From positions 29,277 through 93,276 of the forward strand of contig DATKZX010000002.1 of NCBI GenBank assembly GCA_035527755.1: DNA of 64,000 nt. The letters run 5' to 3'. How positions within the stretch are numbered: position 1 is the stretch's first letter; every line of letters starts with the position of its first letter. The notes below the pieces were generated by a model. The model searched no databases. It was not told where the DNA came from and saw only the letters and a list, made by a program, of their open reading frames with translations. The stretch is from Methanomassiliicoccales archaeon (GTDB lineage: Archaea; Thermoplasmatota; Thermoplasmata; Methanomassiliicoccales; UBA472). The position numbers were made by a program, and so were the translations under genes. Below are positions 37,146 to 47,402 of this stretch, in pieces.

Positions 37146-37415
37146 TCAGCCGCCCCCGCTCGGTGTCAAGGTCGATATGTCGGCTATGACATCCTTGGTC
37201 AAAGCGTCCATTTCTTCCAATGACATCGTCCGGGTCCTCTCCTTGAAGGAGGTCCGCTTGTACTCGGCCGCCAAGGCAGGTTCGAGGAGACTGGTTACGT
37301 ACCAGAGTTCGTAGGTGTCGAGCATAGCCCATTCCACCCCATCGCGCTCTTGCACTTCCAGTACCTTTCCCACCGTCCCGGTGACTTTGTATTTCGCGTA
37401 GTCTCCTTCTTGCAT
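37146..37415 (-). CDS. DUF2098-type small protein at the end of the mcr operon (89 aa)
   Basis: The protein contains GDYAKYKVTGTVGKVLEVQERDGVEWAMLDTYELWYVTSLLEP, a small beta-barrel-like unit found in DUF2098 proteins of methanogens. It lies eight bases downstream of mcrA and is likely the last gene of the mcr transcript. T-rich sequence follows on the minus strand (37084-37110), suited to termination. The molecular role is unknown. Confidence 0.72.
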   Translation of the reverse strand: MQEGDYAKYKVTGTVGKVLEVQERDGVEWAMLDTYELWYVTSLLEPALAAEYKRTSFKERTRTMSLEEMDALTKDVIADISTLTPSGGG

Positions 37416-37423
37416 TGGACACC

Positions 37424-39088
37424 TTACTTGGCGGGGATGATTGCGGTCCTCTCACCCGCAGGCATGAATTCCCTCAGGCAACCGCGGCCAAACTCCTTGG
37501 TGATGTTGGCCCAGTCGAATGGGAGGTTCTTGTCTGCGAAGGCGATCTTGACCAGCGGGTTGCACACGTAGGCGTCGCCGCGAGCTGCGTGAGGAGCCAT
37601 AGCGATACCGCCGTATCCGCTCAGGTGACCCACGTTCATGGCGTAGTTCGGGAAGTTCGGACCCCTCAGTTCGTGGGGCAGACCCTCGTCGCTCCTGTAG
37701 GAGAACGAATTGGCTGCACCGCACATATCCTGAAGATCGTATCCGTAGAACCCTAGCCTGCCGAGCCTCTCCCTGTGTTGGTACATAGAGAGATACCATC
37801 CGTTAACACCTGCGTTGGCGTTACCAGTGGCGAAGGCGGTAGCGATACCGGTTGCGGCTGCTGCCACAGTGGCCCTCTGGGATCCACCGAAGTGGGCTTC
37901 CATGGCGGCCGGGTAGCGCTCGTACATCTCCAGGGCGTACGAATTGACCTCGGACCCGAGCTTTTCGATAAGGTCGGTGGTGGGCTTGCTGTTGCAGAGT
38001 CCGCCGTACTTGTCCTTTATGTGGTCAATGGCCCAGTAGGTGTAGTCCTCTAGGATGTTGTCGGTATAGGCGGCAGTGGCGTACTGAGTGAACCCGACTC
38101 CTCCGGACATGTAAGACCCGAGGTATATCTGGTCATAGATCACTGCACCCAAAGCGACAGTCTCCAACGCAGCGCGACCTGGGTCGTCCGGCTTGGTCCT
38201 GGTGCTCTGCACCATATCGGCCAATACTCCGAACGGAATTCCACCAGGCTCGTTGGGGCTCCTGGCCCTCCTGGCGGGCATCATGGTACCCATTTCCACC
38301 ACTGCAGCGTGCTTGGCGGCGAAGGCGAAGTCGGCGATAGCGGCTTCTCCGGCTGCCAGTCTGTAGGCGGTGATAAAGGCCATGGAAATCTGCATCGCAG
38401 AGTGCCTGGCTATGGTACCACCGTCGCACACGCGGCCTATGATGGATGGCACACGCACGACCTGCCACAGCTTCTTGCCAACGGCGGCCTTCAGCTGCTT
38501 GGCCTGAGCTGCTGGGAACTCCTTGTTGATGTCGATGACGAAGCACTTGTCGATCTCGTCGATCAGCTCGTCGTCACCAGAGAACACCTTGACGTAGGAA
38601 TCCTTCACCATCTCAGGGCAAAGCTCGGCCATGTGCTCCTGAACCACTGCGCCGCCTGGCATGGTGTGGTTAACAGCTTCCAGGTAGCGGTTGATGGTCT
38701 CAGGGGTGACCTCCTTCGACAGCCTCTTCTCTATAACGTTGTGGGCGACGTCCAGACCGACGATGACGGTCCTGCGTATGTCGTCCCAGCACTGCTGCAT
38801 TGCAGCGTTGTTGACCCAGTGTAGGTCATCGGCCTCACCATAAATGTCGGTATGGGACAGCTGGTAGGGCATCAAGACCCTCTGGCCGAGCGCAACACCG
38901 ACGTCCTGGTTCATCATGGGGATTCCACGGGCCTTGGCGATCTTGTTCGCCTGCTCTACCCACTCCCGCTTCCTTCCAGACTGTCTCCAGCCTCCGTAGG
39001 AATAGTGCTGAGAGCGGACCTCCGTGGGGTCCTCCTTGAACTTCTTCTTCATGGCGGCGATAAACATTTTGTCCTTTTCCTTCGCCAT
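37424..39088 (-). CDS. mcrA: Methyl-coenzyme M reductase alpha subunit
   Basis: A full-length McrA (554 aa). The F430 and active-site residues are in place: Gln near 150 (GGAVVQEHM, Ni ligand), Tyr near 336 ([10 protein letters not shown]) and [14 protein letters not shown] near 446-460. That last motif holds the glycine converted to thioglycine and the Cys methylated in other MCRs (Gly 449, Cys 456 here). KHAAVVEMG has the methyl-His site (near 260) and [13 protein letters not shown] the methyl-Arg site (near 274). McrA with McrB and McrG makes methane from methyl-CoM and CoB. The thioamidation genes tfuA/ycaO lie just upstream. Confidence 0.98.
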   Translation of the reverse strand: MAKEKDKMFIAAMKKKFKEDPTEVRSQHYSYGGWRQSGRKREWVEQANKIAKARGIPMMNQDVGVALGQRVLMPYQLSHTDIYGEADDLHWVNNAAMQQCWDDIRRTVIVGLDVAHNVIEKRLSKEVTPETINRYLEAVNHTMPGGAVVQEHMAELCPEMVKDSYVKVFSGDDELIDEIDKCFVIDINKEFPAAQAKQLKAAVGKKLWQVVRVPSIIGRVCDGGTIARHSAMQISMAFITAYRLAAGEAAIADFAFAAKHAAVVEMGTMMPARRARSPNEPGGIPFGVLADMVQSTRTKPDDPGRAALETVALGAVIYDQIYLGSYMSGGVGFTQYATAAYTDNILEDYTYWAIDHIKDKYGGLCNSKPTTDLIEKLGSEVNSYALEMYERYPAAMEAHFGGSQRATVAAAATGIATAFATGNANAGVNGWYLSMYQHRERLGRLGFYGYDLQDMCGAANSFSYRSDEGLPHELRGPNFPNYAMNVGHLSGYGGIAMAPHAARGDAYVCNPLVKIAFADKNLPFDWANITKEFGRGCLREFMPAGERTAIIPAK

Positions 39089-39090
39089 TT

Positions 39091-39873
39091 TCAGTCCTCC
39101 TTAACATCGAAGGGCTTGAAGCCACACTTGCTTCTAAGGGTGTGTATCCTGAGGTTCTGCCTCATGACCTCCTCGTCGTCCCTCATGTCCACGCCATCTG
39201 CGCGGAACATCGGGGTGTGCTCCTTCAACCACTTCTCGGGCATCGGCTTTCCGACCGGGACAGGCTTGTCCAACGGGACACCGACCTGATCCTTCACGTA
39301 CTCGACCTCTCCCTTCTTAGCGTTCCACCGGAACCTCTGCCAGGCGTCGAACATCAGACCGTTCTGGTCAAGCCTAACGGCGTGGCCGTGCACGGTAGCT
39401 CCCCTGATACCAGTCCTTGCGGTATCAAAGGTCTCGTTGTCGATGAGTTCCTTGGCGATCTTTTCGACGTCCCTCTCCCTCATCTCGATGATCTGCCTTC
39501 CAGATAGGGTACCAGTATCGATACCTCTCAACCTCCACATGTACATCTGAGCCCTAACATACGGTATGATAGGGGCCCAGTAGACAGAGTCGGTGAACTG
39601 AACGTATCTTATCCTGTCTCCATGCTTTGCGCCATCGCTTGCCTCGACCAACTGCCTGATCGGGCAGTCGGGCTCGGAACCCTCCTCCAGCGGCGGGTGG
39701 ATGGTGGCATAGTCGGAACCTGGGGTTCTGTGACCCAAGATCTTGACCACGTCGTCCATCGGAACGTCGCGAAGCTTTTCCAACTTAACGTTGGGGTCCA
39801 TCAGGCGTCTCCTGTTCTTGGCGGGCAGGGTGGTGCCAGGATAGAATTGTGCTTTGTATTTTGTCTTAGCCAT
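39091..39873 (-). CDS. mcrG: Methyl-coenzyme M reductase gamma subunit
   Basis: A 260-aa McrG with the family start [18 protein letters not shown] and the conserved [38 protein letters not shown] region (here [11 protein letters not shown]) and [16 protein letters not shown]. It forms the (alpha-beta-gamma)2 enzyme with McrA and McrB and contributes to the F430 channel. Its stop is two bases before mcrA, with an AGGAGG-like site at the junction. Start at ATG 39873. Confidence 0.97.
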   Translation of the reverse strand: MAKTKYKAQFYPGTTLPAKNRRRLMDPNVKLEKLRDVPMDDVVKILGHRTPGSDYATIHPPLEEGSEPDCPIRQLVEASDGAKHGDRIRYVQFTDSVYWAPIIPYVRAQMYMWRLRGIDTGTLSGRQIIEMRERDVEKIAKELIDNETFDTARTGIRGATVHGHAVRLDQNGLMFDAWQRFRWNAKKGEVEYVKDQVGVPLDKPVPVGKPMPEKWLKEHTPMFRADGVDMRDDEEVMRQNLRIHTLRSKCGFKPFDVKED

Positions 39874-39874
39874 G

Positions 39875-40303
39875 TTATTTCACCAATCCTTTTTTATAAT
39901 CGGTAACAGTCGGCTTGAACTTCGAATATCGACCTACCTCGAGATTGAACCCGAAGGGGAGCAAATCCTTGCAAACCTCCTCGATGTCCTTTAAGGCCTG
40001 AGTTACAAAATCGATGTCGCTTATCTCGACGAAAATACGACCGACTTGGACCCTCAGTTCCACTTCTTCCCCAACCACTGTGATCATTCGGCGTTCCGGA
40101 TGATTCACAGGGCCTCCGGTCCCGGGGCCCATTTTCATGACCGCCGGTAGGTCCTCGCCTTGAACGGTTATCTTTCTCACGTTCTTCACTTCGTGCAACC
40201 TGTTCAGTAACATTTCAGTGGTGTCCGCGAGCAGTAATCGCTCCGGGAAGATCTGTATCTCGGGCAGGGGAACCTCTTCAGAGGTAGGCTTATCCATGTT
40301 CAA
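39875..40303 (-). CDS. mcrD: Methyl-coenzyme M reductase operon protein D
   Basis: A 142-aa McrD with [38 protein letters not shown] and [31 protein letters not shown]. McrD binds apo-MCR and is thought to be an assembly chaperone before F430 loading. It overlaps mcrB by four bases and ends one base before mcrG, so the order mcrB-mcrD-mcrG-mcrA is compact and lacks an internal mcrC. Confidence 0.95.
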   Translation of the reverse strand: MNMDKPTSEEVPLPEIQIFPERLLLADTTEMLLNRLHEVKNVRKITVQGEDLPAVMKMGPGTGGPVNHPERRMITVVGEEVELRVQVGRIFVEISDIDFVTQALKDIEEVCKDLLPFGFNLEVGRYSKFKPTVTDYKKGLVK

Positions 40304-41631
40304 GCCACCTGCTCCTTCAACTTCTTGGCCTCCTTGCCGACCACCTTCAATGGGTTCTTGAACTCTGGAATCTCACCGAAGACCTCCTTCAGAACTGCAG
40401 AGGTGTGTTCTGCGCTGAAGTACTGTGTTCCGGCATCCAGGGCACAACCCGCGGCAATCACCGGTATGACGGTTCCCTTCGCGTGTCTGGTAACCACGTG
40501 GTTTCCGTGGAACAGACCCGGACCGCCTCCACCATAGATAGAGTGGCTGAAGAAAGACATACCGACAGATGTACCCATAGCCCTACCATAGTCAGTACCG
40601 GGCAGGCTGGTTTCGTGCTCCACCAGGTCGTTGTAGTATAGAATGGTGGATGGAATACCTTGTGCGGCCCTTGCGGCACCGATGTTCACACAGATCGCGG
40701 CTAGCAGACCAGCGGACACATAGGCGTTCCACAGCGGGAAGTCGTTGGTAACGTACTCAACGAATCCGGACGGGAACTTCTTGCCCTTCTTGATGACCTT
40801 GTCCTCCAAGGCCCTTCCGACCATGGATGCGACGACGTCACCGACAGTGCCGGTCTTTCCGTTCTCCTTGACCCAGCTATAAACCAGGTTGTTGGCGTTC
40901 AGACCCTGGTAAGCCAGGGACAACAGGTGCTGCCTCTCGAAGTTGCCGATTGCGTCACCCATCTCGTAGGCCGCTGCGGTCTCGTAGATAGAGGACAGAG
41001 CGGCGGCGTTCATGGCGTTCCTACCGGTCAACATGACGATGTGGTTGGCCATGATGTTCCTGAGCGCGTAGCCAGTACCCTCGTTCAGCTGAGGAACATC
41101 AAGGATGCTCTTCAGGTTGGAGCCCAGCATGTTGATGGTCTGAGGGTATCTTCCCCAAACAGCTGCCTTCACCATCGAGGCCTCGAACATATTCACGTCG
41201 AAATGGTCGATAATGGCCTCAGTCACGGCGGCAGCGACACAGGTAAATCCAGTGGTATACTCGGCACCAGAGTCAATTCTGACGCTGGGGCAGGTAACAA
41301 CCATTCTCTTACCGTCTGCCATGCTCTTGACTTCAGAGTCGTCGTCCTTGCTGACCTTGATTATGTCTCTAATCCTTTTAGCCAATTTGTCAGCGTCCGC
41401 CACTACTGCGACATTCAAAACCCTGCCTGGGACGTTCAAGTTGCCAACCGCTCCGGTCTTGAGACCTTTCTCAATACCCTCGAGGTTGACTGCGATCGTC
41501 CTCTTTGTCAGAGAGATGGTTCGCTTAATGGCCGCGTTGTTTAACGGACTTATTGCTTCTAGAGGCACGTCCTTTTCAATGACCTTGCCTCTGTCATCAT
41601 ACAAGTCCACCTTGTCTTTAAATCTTGCCAT
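40300..41631 (-). CDS. mcrB: Methyl-coenzyme M reductase beta subunit
   Basis: A 443-aa McrB. It shows [18 protein letters not shown] N-terminus (here [15 protein letters not shown]), [38 protein letters not shown] and the C-terminal [27 protein letters not shown] that lines the coenzyme B and F430 site. AGGAGGT precedes the ATG at 41631. The leader runs about 115 bases back to a palindrome at 41746-41766. It is the first gene of the mcrBDGA operon. Confidence 0.97.
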   Translation of the reverse strand: MARFKDKVDLYDDRGKVIEKDVPLEAISPLNNAAIKRTISLTKRTIAVNLEGIEKGLKTGAVGNLNVPGRVLNVAVVADADKLAKRIRDIIKVSKDDDSEVKSMADGKRMVVTCPSVRIDSGAEYTTGFTCVAAAVTEAIIDHFDVNMFEASMVKAAVWGRYPQTINMLGSNLKSILDVPQLNEGTGYALRNIMANHIVMLTGRNAMNAAALSSIYETAAAYEMGDAIGNFERQHLLSLAYQGLNANNLVYSWVKENGKTGTVGDVVASMVGRALEDKVIKKGKKFPSGFVEYVTNDFPLWNAYVSAGLLAAICVNIGAARAAQGIPSTILYYNDLVEHETSLPGTDYGRAMGTSVGMSFFSHSIYGGGGPGLFHGNHVVTRHAKGTVIPVIAAGCALDAGTQYFSAEHTSAVLKEVFGEIPEFKNPLKVVGKEAKKLKEQVA

Positions 41632-41745
41632 TTTTTACCTCCTTTTCAATAACTCGGTAATTTCACGAGCAGATATGCATCAAACTCATGAAAACCGGTT
41701 CCCCTTGCGAAGTCGAAAAGGTGGCGTTAGAATATAAGCTTGATG

Positions 41746-41766
41746 ATGGATGGATTATCCATCCAT
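41746..41766. promoter_or_regulatory. Palindromic operator candidate in the mcr promoter
   Basis: ATGGATGGAT (41746-41755) and ATCCATCCAT (41757-41766) are a perfect 10-bp inverted repeat with one central base. It contains GGAT-N5-ATCC pairs, the same spacing as at 32783-32803 and 61510-61563. On the minus strand TTTAATATGG (41764-41773) reads as the mcrB TATA box abutting it, so the palindrome would lie between the TATA box and the transcript start. The remaining 41767-41930 is AT-rich with no gene. Confidence 0.7.
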
Positions 41767-41930
41767 ATTAAACAATAGCTTACTTTTTTTAACTACCCAG
41801 ACAAAAATGCCCCTGATTTAACGTCATTAAATTTTTTAATATTAAAATATATTTATTTTAATATGATTTGAGTTTTTTATTTTTTTTTAATAGCATCGAT
41901 AATACTTAAAAATGGGGTTTATCGACCTCT

Positions 41931-42554
41931 TTAAAGAGATAACAGGACTGTTATCGCGTCTTCCTTCTTATAATCTCGGTAATTTGCTGTAAAATAAAAA
42001 TTGAATCGCTCTGATTTTTCACGAGACAATAATGAAGAGATCATGGACAGGAATCCGGAAATGGTACGCCGGGGATAGTAAATCTTTCTGAATTCGGTGA
42101 GCATCTCTTCACCTTCTTTGAGATCGATCACCCCATCGCGTATCGCGGATTTCACTAGAAACCTGATATTGACCATGGGTTCAGATAGAGCTTCATAGTT
42201 CTCAGGATCGAATACCAGGGCTACTTCGTCGTCCCCTTCGATCTTACCGCTAGAATATTCTTCAAAAATGCGTCCGACGCCTATCATTCCTAACTGGCTC
42301 AGTTCCGATGCTCTTAGGGCGCCCATGCTACCCCCGCCAACCACCTTCACGCCCTTGACCATCAATGCCATTATCTCTCGGTGACCGACCGAGCAGTTCT
42401 GTAGGAACACACCGTCGATTATGCCAACGACGTCAACATCCCCCAACTGTGTCAGGTCCCCCCTCTTTACAGGAGGACGATAGTCCGCATCCAATATCTC
42501 ACGTGCCTCATCCAGCGACAGGCTGGGGCCCAGAAACACCACCGGCCGGCTCAT
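41931..42554 (-). CDS. tfuA: TfuA-like protein (thioamidation partner of YcaO)
   Basis: A 207-aa TfuA-like core protein. VVFLGPSLSLDEAREILDADYRPPVKRGDL, VGIIDGVFLQNCSVGHREIM and GGGSMGALRASELSQLGMIGVG are the family motifs. TfuA works with YcaO to supply or activate sulfur for converting a peptide amide into a thioamide. It overlaps ycaO by four bases and directly precedes the mcr operon, so the target is the McrA glycine in FYGYD (known from methanogen genetics). Confidence 0.93.
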   Translation of the reverse strand: MSRPVVFLGPSLSLDEAREILDADYRPPVKRGDLTQLGDVDVVGIIDGVFLQNCSVGHREIMALMVKGVKVVGGGSMGALRASELSQLGMIGVGRIFEEYSSGKIEGDDEVALVFDPENYEALSEPMVNIRFLVKSAIRDGVIDLKEGEEMLTEFRKIYYPRRTISGFLSMISSLLSREKSERFNFYFTANYRDYKKEDAITVLLSL

Positions 42555-43744
42555 GTTCCCAGCCTGGGTCCGATCCGATCCATGTCCATGGCAAATATCT
42601 CCATACCGGGTACGATCATCCTGACCACCGGTATACCGAGCTCCGGCCTGGTCAGCTCGACCGCGATGACCTTCTCGAAGCCCCGGTCAAGAAGATGGTC
42701 CAAAACGACCTCGATGTCCTCGAGGATGTCCTTGGTATCGAATTCCGGGAAATCCTTCATACGTACCTCGGACGAGGAGGTGAAGTACATGGCGTTCAGA
42801 CTCTTCATGCGCTCGTATCCCACCTCTCGGTTCAGGTCCGCCTTGGTGGTATCCTCCCTCGCCCCGTGTATCTGCGTGCAGCGACTTTGTGCCACCTCGG
42901 TCAGCGCCCTGATGGCTGCCACCCGAGGACTGAGATGGGTCCCAACTCCCAGATTGAGAAGTGCGGGGTCCTTCATTCGGACATCGTCGGCCGCGGCAGC
43001 GATGGTGGGTATGCCTACATCACTGGTCAGGTCCTTGAGGTGCACTTCCACCCCCTGAGAACTGAACTTGTTTAAAAGCTCGCTAACGACTGGACAATCA
43101 TCCTCGACCACGATCTCCCCTCGTGACACTTTTCTAGCCTCGGAAATTGACCAGGCATCCCTTTCGATCACCTCGCACAGACCGTGCAATACCGCCTCCT
43201 CCAGATTGTTTCCGGAGGCGAGACCGTTGGTGTTGCTACGGAATAGCTGCAGGTCTTTTTTGGAGTCATAAGGATGATAGACCGCCACGGCCGGCACCCA
43301 TATCTCCTCCCCCTCCATGAGATCGTAGCCCTTGACCCAAGCGATGGGGTGGTAATTTACATGCACGTTGATCATCTGCGGCAGGATCAACGTCCTGGGG
43401 TCGACGGCGTTCTCCGAGGCGAGCATGTTGTCCATCATATCCCGGCGCAACCTCTCGTCCCCCGGTTCGGCAGAGTAACGTTCCATACCCTCCATGATCG
43501 CGGAGACCCGCGCCTGCTCCCGGCTTGCCCCTTTACCATTGTATATGGATATCGCACCCTCCTTGGCCATGGGCCTGATGCTAGAGAACACCGGTATTCC
43601 AATGCGATCGAGGTCGGTGATGTCCGCCACTCGAGTGATGCCAGCCTTAGAGAGCAATGGTTCGACCCTTTTCAGGGTGGTGAGCGGATCAACAGCGCGG
43701 TGACCGTCCTTGGTATAGGTCTTGGGGGCGGGTCGTAGCTCCAT
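42551..43744 (-). CDS. ycaO: YcaO-type McrA-glycine thioamidation protein
   Basis: A 397-aa YcaO ATP-dependent cyclodehydratase/thioamidase. It contains [39 protein letters not shown], the ATP/Mg-binding ExxER-type region near residue 85, and [26 protein letters not shown] near 180. The C-terminus is the Pro-poor methanogen type. YcaO phosphorylates the backbone amide of the McrA glycine so that sulfide from a donor can replace oxygen. It is coupled to tfuA by overlap. Confidence 0.95.
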   Translation of the reverse strand: MELRPAPKTYTKDGHRAVDPLTTLKRVEPLLSKAGITRVADITDLDRIGIPVFSSIRPMAKEGAISIYNGKGASREQARVSAIMEGMERYSAEPGDERLRRDMMDNMLASENAVDPRTLILPQMINVHVNYHPIAWVKGYDLMEGEEIWVPAVAVYHPYDSKKDLQLFRSNTNGLASGNNLEEAVLHGLCEVIERDAWSISEARKVSRGEIVVEDDCPVVSELLNKFSSQGVEVHLKDLTSDVGIPTIAAAADDVRMKDPALLNLGVGTHLSPRVAAIRALTEVAQSRCTQIHGAREDTTKADLNREVGYERMKSLNAMYFTSSSEVRMKDFPEFDTKDILEDIEVVLDHLLDRGFEKVIAVELTRPELGIPVVRMIVPGMEIFAMDMDRIGPRLGT

Positions 43745-43785
43745 GGAAGGGGTTAACCATCAGGGCGGTCAATAAATCTTTGGTG

Positions 43786-44271
43786 TCATCCCTCTCGACC
43801 TTCTTCCTTTTCCGCCAGGGGAGTTGCTAGGTCGAACATGGCATCCTCGTTCATACCGATCCTCTCTATGAGTATGTCCACCTCCACCCTTTGAATATAC
43901 GGTATATTGACGATCTTGTCCTGAATGAGGTCATACAGCTTATCAACGCTGGTTGCGTAGACCTCACATATCAGAGAGTGATCGCCGAACACCTTGTAGA
44001 CATATTGTATCTCATGATATTTTTTCAACTCATCGATGACCGATGTCAAGGGGGCGCCCACCACCTGAAGACCGATCAGCGCCCGCATGAGACCCATCTT
44101 AGTGGTGTTCACCTGCATGGTGTAGGCCTGCACATACCCATCGTCCTCCAGACGAGAGATGCGCCTGCTGATCGTCGCTTTAGAAACGCCTAACCGGTCA
44201 GCTATGCTACTTAGTCCCTCGCGAGCATTGCGCCGTAACATTCTGAGGATCTCGAGATCCGTTGTGTCCAT
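43786..44271 (-). CDS. Lrp/AsnC-family transcriptional regulator (161 aa)
   Basis: The start is placed at ATG 44271 (MDTTDLEILRML), with GGGGAAGG upstream, rather than an earlier ATG six codons before. The AsnC-type HTH (DLEILRMLRRNAREGLSSIADRLGVSKATISRRISRLEDDG) is followed by an RAM ligand-binding domain with GLQVVGAPLTSVIDELKKYHEIQYVYKVFGDHSLICEV. An inverted repeat (44282-44296) sits at its promoter. It is 41 bases upstream of ycaO in the same direction and could control the thioamidation genes as well as itself. The ligand is unknown. Confidence 0.9.
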   Translation of the reverse strand: MDTTDLEILRMLRRNAREGLSSIADRLGVSKATISRRISRLEDDGYVQAYTMQVNTTKMGLMRALIGLQVVGAPLTSVIDELKKYHEIQYVYKVFGDHSLICEVYATSVDKLYDLIQDKIVNIPYIQRVEVDILIERIGMNEDAMFDLATPLAEKEEGREG

Positions 44272-44281
44272 GACCTTCCCC

Positions 44282-44296
44282 TGCAACAAATTTGCA
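44282..44296. promoter_or_regulatory. Inverted repeat at the Lrp-type regulator promoter
   Basis: TGCAA (44282-44286) and TTGCA (44292-44296) flank CAAAT. It lies just upstream of the ribosome-binding site and about 20 bases downstream of a CATATAATT-like TATA box read on the minus strand. Position and symmetry suit an autoregulatory Lrp site. Confidence 0.45.
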
Positions 44297-44378
44297 AAAT
44301 GGTCATTAATTATATGATTATTTGGACTTTTGTTTCATAAACTACATATTAATGTAAAAAAATTGTAAAAAGGGAAGT

Positions 44379-45086
44379 TTATCCTGTTTTGATCTTGGAC
44401 TTCCCTCTTGGCCCGACGAGCCTCTCCAAAGCCGCCACTACCTCATCCAGTTTGGAGGCGGGAATACCGACCAGCATCTCTGAAGGCTCCAGATCGGTGG
44501 ACTTGCGGCAACCGAAGCATCCGATGGACAGACTGAGCGTGTCATGCAAATAAGGGTAGACCGTGGAATAAGCGCAGCTCGCCTGGAACGGCTCCATCTC
44601 CACCACCATCTTGCCTCCTTGGAAGAACTTCGCCGCCACTGGGAGCAACCAATACATCTGCTCTGGCGTGCCTGTTACGATGACGACATCCGGTTTTATC
44701 TTCGTTTCGCTCAGTGGAGAGACGGCAGTGGCCATTACACTTCCGCATTCCAGCTGGGGGCGTTCCTCGATCATCTTCTTGGCCGCCTCAACCGTATCGA
44801 ACATACCGATATTGAAGTGGAACTCACCGGATTTGACCTTGTCCGGTATGGGTAATATGCCAAGGGCGGACCCGCCCACCACGCAGGCATGCTTTTCCCC
44901 GGTCAGAAGCAACTTCTCCCCTCTCCTGGCCCTCATAATGGATTGACAATGCCTTATGTTCTTTTCCGGGACCTGATAACCTTCTGGCAGGGCCTCCCCC
45001 TTTTTGATCAAGGTAACAGCCACCGGTTCTGTCTTGAGCTCCAGAACGTCCATGAGAACTTTGGCGGATTTTGCATAGTCGGTCAA
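44379..45086 (-). CDS. DUF169 protein (235 aa)
   Basis: DUF169 signatures are present: LELKTEPVAVTLIKKGEALP, RHCQSIMRARRGEKLLLTGEKHACVVGGSALGI and the C-terminal LSIGCFGCRKSTDLEPSEMLVGIP. The cysteines (in HCQSI, HACVV, LECGS, SCAYS, GCFGC) are conserved and may bind a metal or cluster. The family is frequent in methanogens and anaerobes, sometimes near corrinoid methyltransferases. Function is unproven. Confidence 0.88.
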   Translation of the reverse strand: MTDYAKSAKVLMDVLELKTEPVAVTLIKKGEALPEGYQVPEKNIRHCQSIMRARRGEKLLLTGEKHACVVGGSALGILPIPDKVKSGEFHFNIGMFDTVEAAKKMIEERPQLECGSVMATAVSPLSETKIKPDVVIVTGTPEQMYWLLPVAAKFFQGGKMVVEMEPFQASCAYSTVYPYLHDTLSLSIGCFGCRKSTDLEPSEMLVGIPASKLDEVVAALERLVGPRGKSKIKTG

Positions 45087-45155
45087 TTTAACACCTTATA
45101 GAATACGTCCGTATACGATAGATAATGATTGGTATTGACCTACGTCCGATCCTGA

Positions 45156-45980
45156 TCAACGCACCGAACATACCCAGCGATCGTAGAAGAGGTCTCTTTG
45201 ATTTTCGAAGATGGTGCATGTACGACCTTTGTCATGGCACCATTGCTCCATGAACTTCACCTCCTCCTCTGTGGCAACCGTCATGATTATATTATCCGCC
45301 AATTCCAAAATCTGGTCAACTATCAACTTCCAGGTCCAGGAGTTGATGATGTTGATGTCTCCGGCCATCAACATGATGGCATACGGGGCCTTATCCAGAT
45401 ATTCCGAGGCCTTGGTCCCGTCCAGCAGCACGGTGTTCCAAGGTTGCAACCGACCCTCCAACAGACCGCGGCACAGCAGATCGCGGTCAACGTCATATGC
45501 CAATGGTCTCAGACCCATCTTCACCAGGGTCTTGCTCCCTACGCCGGAACCGCAACAACAGTCATAGCATAGGTCTCCAGGCTTGAAATGCCATTCCTTC
45601 CAGATGAGATCGGAGACCTTCTTCTCCCGATCGGCAGGAAGGTCATCCAAGGCAGGCTGGCATTCTTTCAACATTTTATTGGAGAAATATTCCATCACCG
45701 CTTCCCGCCAATCCTCGATACTGCACTTGAATACCTTGATGTCCAATTCCGGAAGGATCTCGATGAGGTCCTCGGAAGGCTCCTTCCACAGAAAACTGAC
45801 GGCCTTCCATCCTTCGTCCTCGCGGGCCATTGCCAGCGGTGTTTCATCATTGTCTATCAGTAAGCGGACCTCGGTCGACCCCCGGAGCATTTGGACCAGG
45901 GATGACTCGTTGGTCAACGCTTCGAACGAGCTCTCGATCAATCGTACGTCCTCCAACTGGAAAAGCTCGGGAAGTTTCAT
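45156..45980 (-). CDS. Class I methyltransferase-like protein (274 aa)
   Basis: The C-terminal half resembles a Rossmann-fold methyltransferase: FKPGDLCYDCCCGSGVGSKTLVKMG (motif I, with CGSGVG for GxGxG), LRPLAYDVDRDLLCRGL (motif II with Asp) and KAPYAIMLMAGDINIIN (motif IV region). The N-terminal ~120 residues are an unrelated domain. Three consecutive Cys in motif I are unusual. The substrate is not clear; a role in cofactor or amino-acid metabolism is only a guess. Confidence 0.6.
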   Translation of the reverse strand: MKLPELFQLEDVRLIESSFEALTNESSLVQMLRGSTEVRLLIDNDETPLAMAREDEGWKAVSFLWKEPSEDLIEILPELDIKVFKCSIEDWREAVMEYFSNKMLKECQPALDDLPADREKKVSDLIWKEWHFKPGDLCYDCCCGSGVGSKTLVKMGLRPLAYDVDRDLLCRGLLEGRLQPWNTVLLDGTKASEYLDKAPYAIMLMAGDINIINSWTWKLIVDQILELADNIIMTVATEEEVKFMEQWCHDKGRTCTIFENQRDLFYDRWVCSVR

Positions 45981-46072
45981 TTCAATGCGGAAATGATTAA
46001 TTCATTATTAATAACTGGTCGATACGACCCCGGCCCTGCACAAATGGATTATATATCTTTATTCTCTCCACA

Positions 46073-47068
46073 TTGCAAATGAACCTTCAGCCTAAACGGG
46101 ACTGGGACCTATGGGCCATCATCGGGCTTTCCTTGACCCTGATTCTGATCATATATCTGTTGCCGGACAACGTTATGCGTGTGATCATAGGCCTGCCGTT
46201 CATTCTATTCTTTCCCGGTTACGCCGCATTGTCCGTGCTCTTTCCTGAGAGCAAGGACCTGGAGATCATCGAGAGGGTTGCGCTCTCGTTCGGTCTCAGC
46301 ATAGCCATCTCACCATTGGTGGGCTTCGGCCTGAACTATACGCCCTTCGGGATACGCCTAGCACCGATCCTGCTCAGTTTGTCGGCCTTGAACGTTGCTC
46401 TTAGCGCCGCGGGATTATACCGCCGACAGATGGCCGAGAGTCCCTACCTCCCGTTCGACCCCGTGAGGACCGCTCGAGGATACCTCGTGCAGTTCAAGGC
46501 CGAGAAAGGTTTGGACCGGATACTCACGGTCGTATTGGTGATCTCCATTCTGTCGTCCGTGATCGCCTTGGTGTACGTCGTTGCCGTCCCCCGACAAGGA
46601 GAGAGCTTCACCGAGTTCTACATACTGGGACCGGGGGGCAAGGCTGAGGACTATCCACACAATTTGACCGTCGAGCAGGAAGCCTCGGTCATCATCGGTC
46701 TGGCTAACCACGAGCATCGGGCGGTGGAGTACACCGTGGAGCTGTGGTTGGTAAACATGACCTTCGTGGATAACGTCACCCAGGTTCACAGCATGTATTA
46801 TTTCGATTCTCTCACCGTGACATTGAACCATACGGATGTCGACCTTGAAGGGGAATGGCAGCCACAGTGGGAGGAGGCTTACAACTTCAACGTCAGCGTG
46901 ACGGGCAACTACAAGCTCTGGTTCCTGTTGTACAAGGATGGGGCGCCGATCCTGCCTTTCGCCCCTGTGTCGATGGTCGATTATTCGGGCACCTCGGCCG
47001 AGGAGCGCATAGTAATGGCCGTAGAAAATGAGGTCCAGAGCCTGAACCTGAATCTAAGGGTGACCTGA
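46073..47068 (+). CDS. DUF1616 membrane protein (331 aa)
   Basis: The N-terminal region holds four membrane helices with VIIGLPFILFFPGYAALSVLFP and LSFGLSIAISPLVGFGLNYTPFGIRLAPILLSLSALNVAL, typical of the archaeal DUF1616 family. A further helix near residue 155 (TVVLVISILSSVIALVYVVAV) leads to an extracytoplasmic beta-rich domain with N-x-S/T sites (NLTVE, NMTF, NVTQ, NHTDV, NVSV). It is probably a cell-envelope protein. A TATA-like ATTATATATC at 46048-46057 lies in its promoter. Confidence 0.82.
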   Translation: MQMNLQPKRDWDLWAIIGLSLTLILIIYLLPDNVMRVIIGLPFILFFPGYAALSVLFPESKDLEIIERVALSFGLSIAISPLVGFGLNYTPFGIRLAPILLSLSALNVALSAAGLYRRQMAESPYLPFDPVRTARGYLVQFKAEKGLDRILTVVLVISILSSVIALVYVVAVPRQGESFTEFYILGPGGKAEDYPHNLTVEQEASVIIGLANHEHRAVEYTVELWLVNMTFVDNVTQVHSMYYFDSLTVTLNHTDVDLEGEWQPQWEEAYNFNVSVTGNYKLWFLLYKDGAPILPFAPVSMVDYSGTSAEERIVMAVENEVQSLNLNLRVT

Positions 47069-47350
47069 TCACATGATGGTCAGGTAACGCCTATCGTACT
47101 CGTTCATCAGGGCGTTACGATATATCTTCTCCTGCTCGGCCATGATGTCGTTCTTTGCCTTGGTCCGGGATAACAGTTCATCGGCCACGTCCTTCCTTTT
47201 TGTCAGTTTCATTCGTCGAACCTCTTCCATGGTCATTTCCAGATCGACCACATCCACCAATCTACCGTCGACCAGCAGTTTTTCCCCTTCCCGCATGGAA
47301 AGACCAGGGCCACAGTCAATACATTTCAATTTGGATTTTTCATCGCTCAT
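47069..47350 (-). CDS. Hypothetical protein (93 aa)
   Basis: A small helical protein beginning with KLKCIDCGPGLSMREGEKLLVDGRLVDVVDLE, which has a CxxC pair and a short beta-hairpin. A long charged helix follows (EEVRRMKLTKRKDVADELL to the end). Convergent with the DUF1616 gene, stops adjacent. The CxxCG unit may bind zinc. No family is recognised. Confidence 0.6.
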   Translation of the reverse strand: MSDEKSKLKCIDCGPGLSMREGEKLLVDGRLVDVVDLEMTMEEVRRMKLTKRKDVADELLSRTKAKNDIMAEQEKIYRNALMNEYDRRYLTIM

Positions 47351-47402
47351 GCTCGCACATGATGATGAATGTTAAAAAAGAAAAAAAGGGTTTCGGTAAG
47401 GG

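Noticed and set aside
46042..46058. AAATGGATTATATATCTTT upstream of the DUF1616 gene as another GGAT-N5-ATCC operator
   Set aside because: Only one half-site is preserved; the other reads ATCTT. It is more simply explained as a TATA box.
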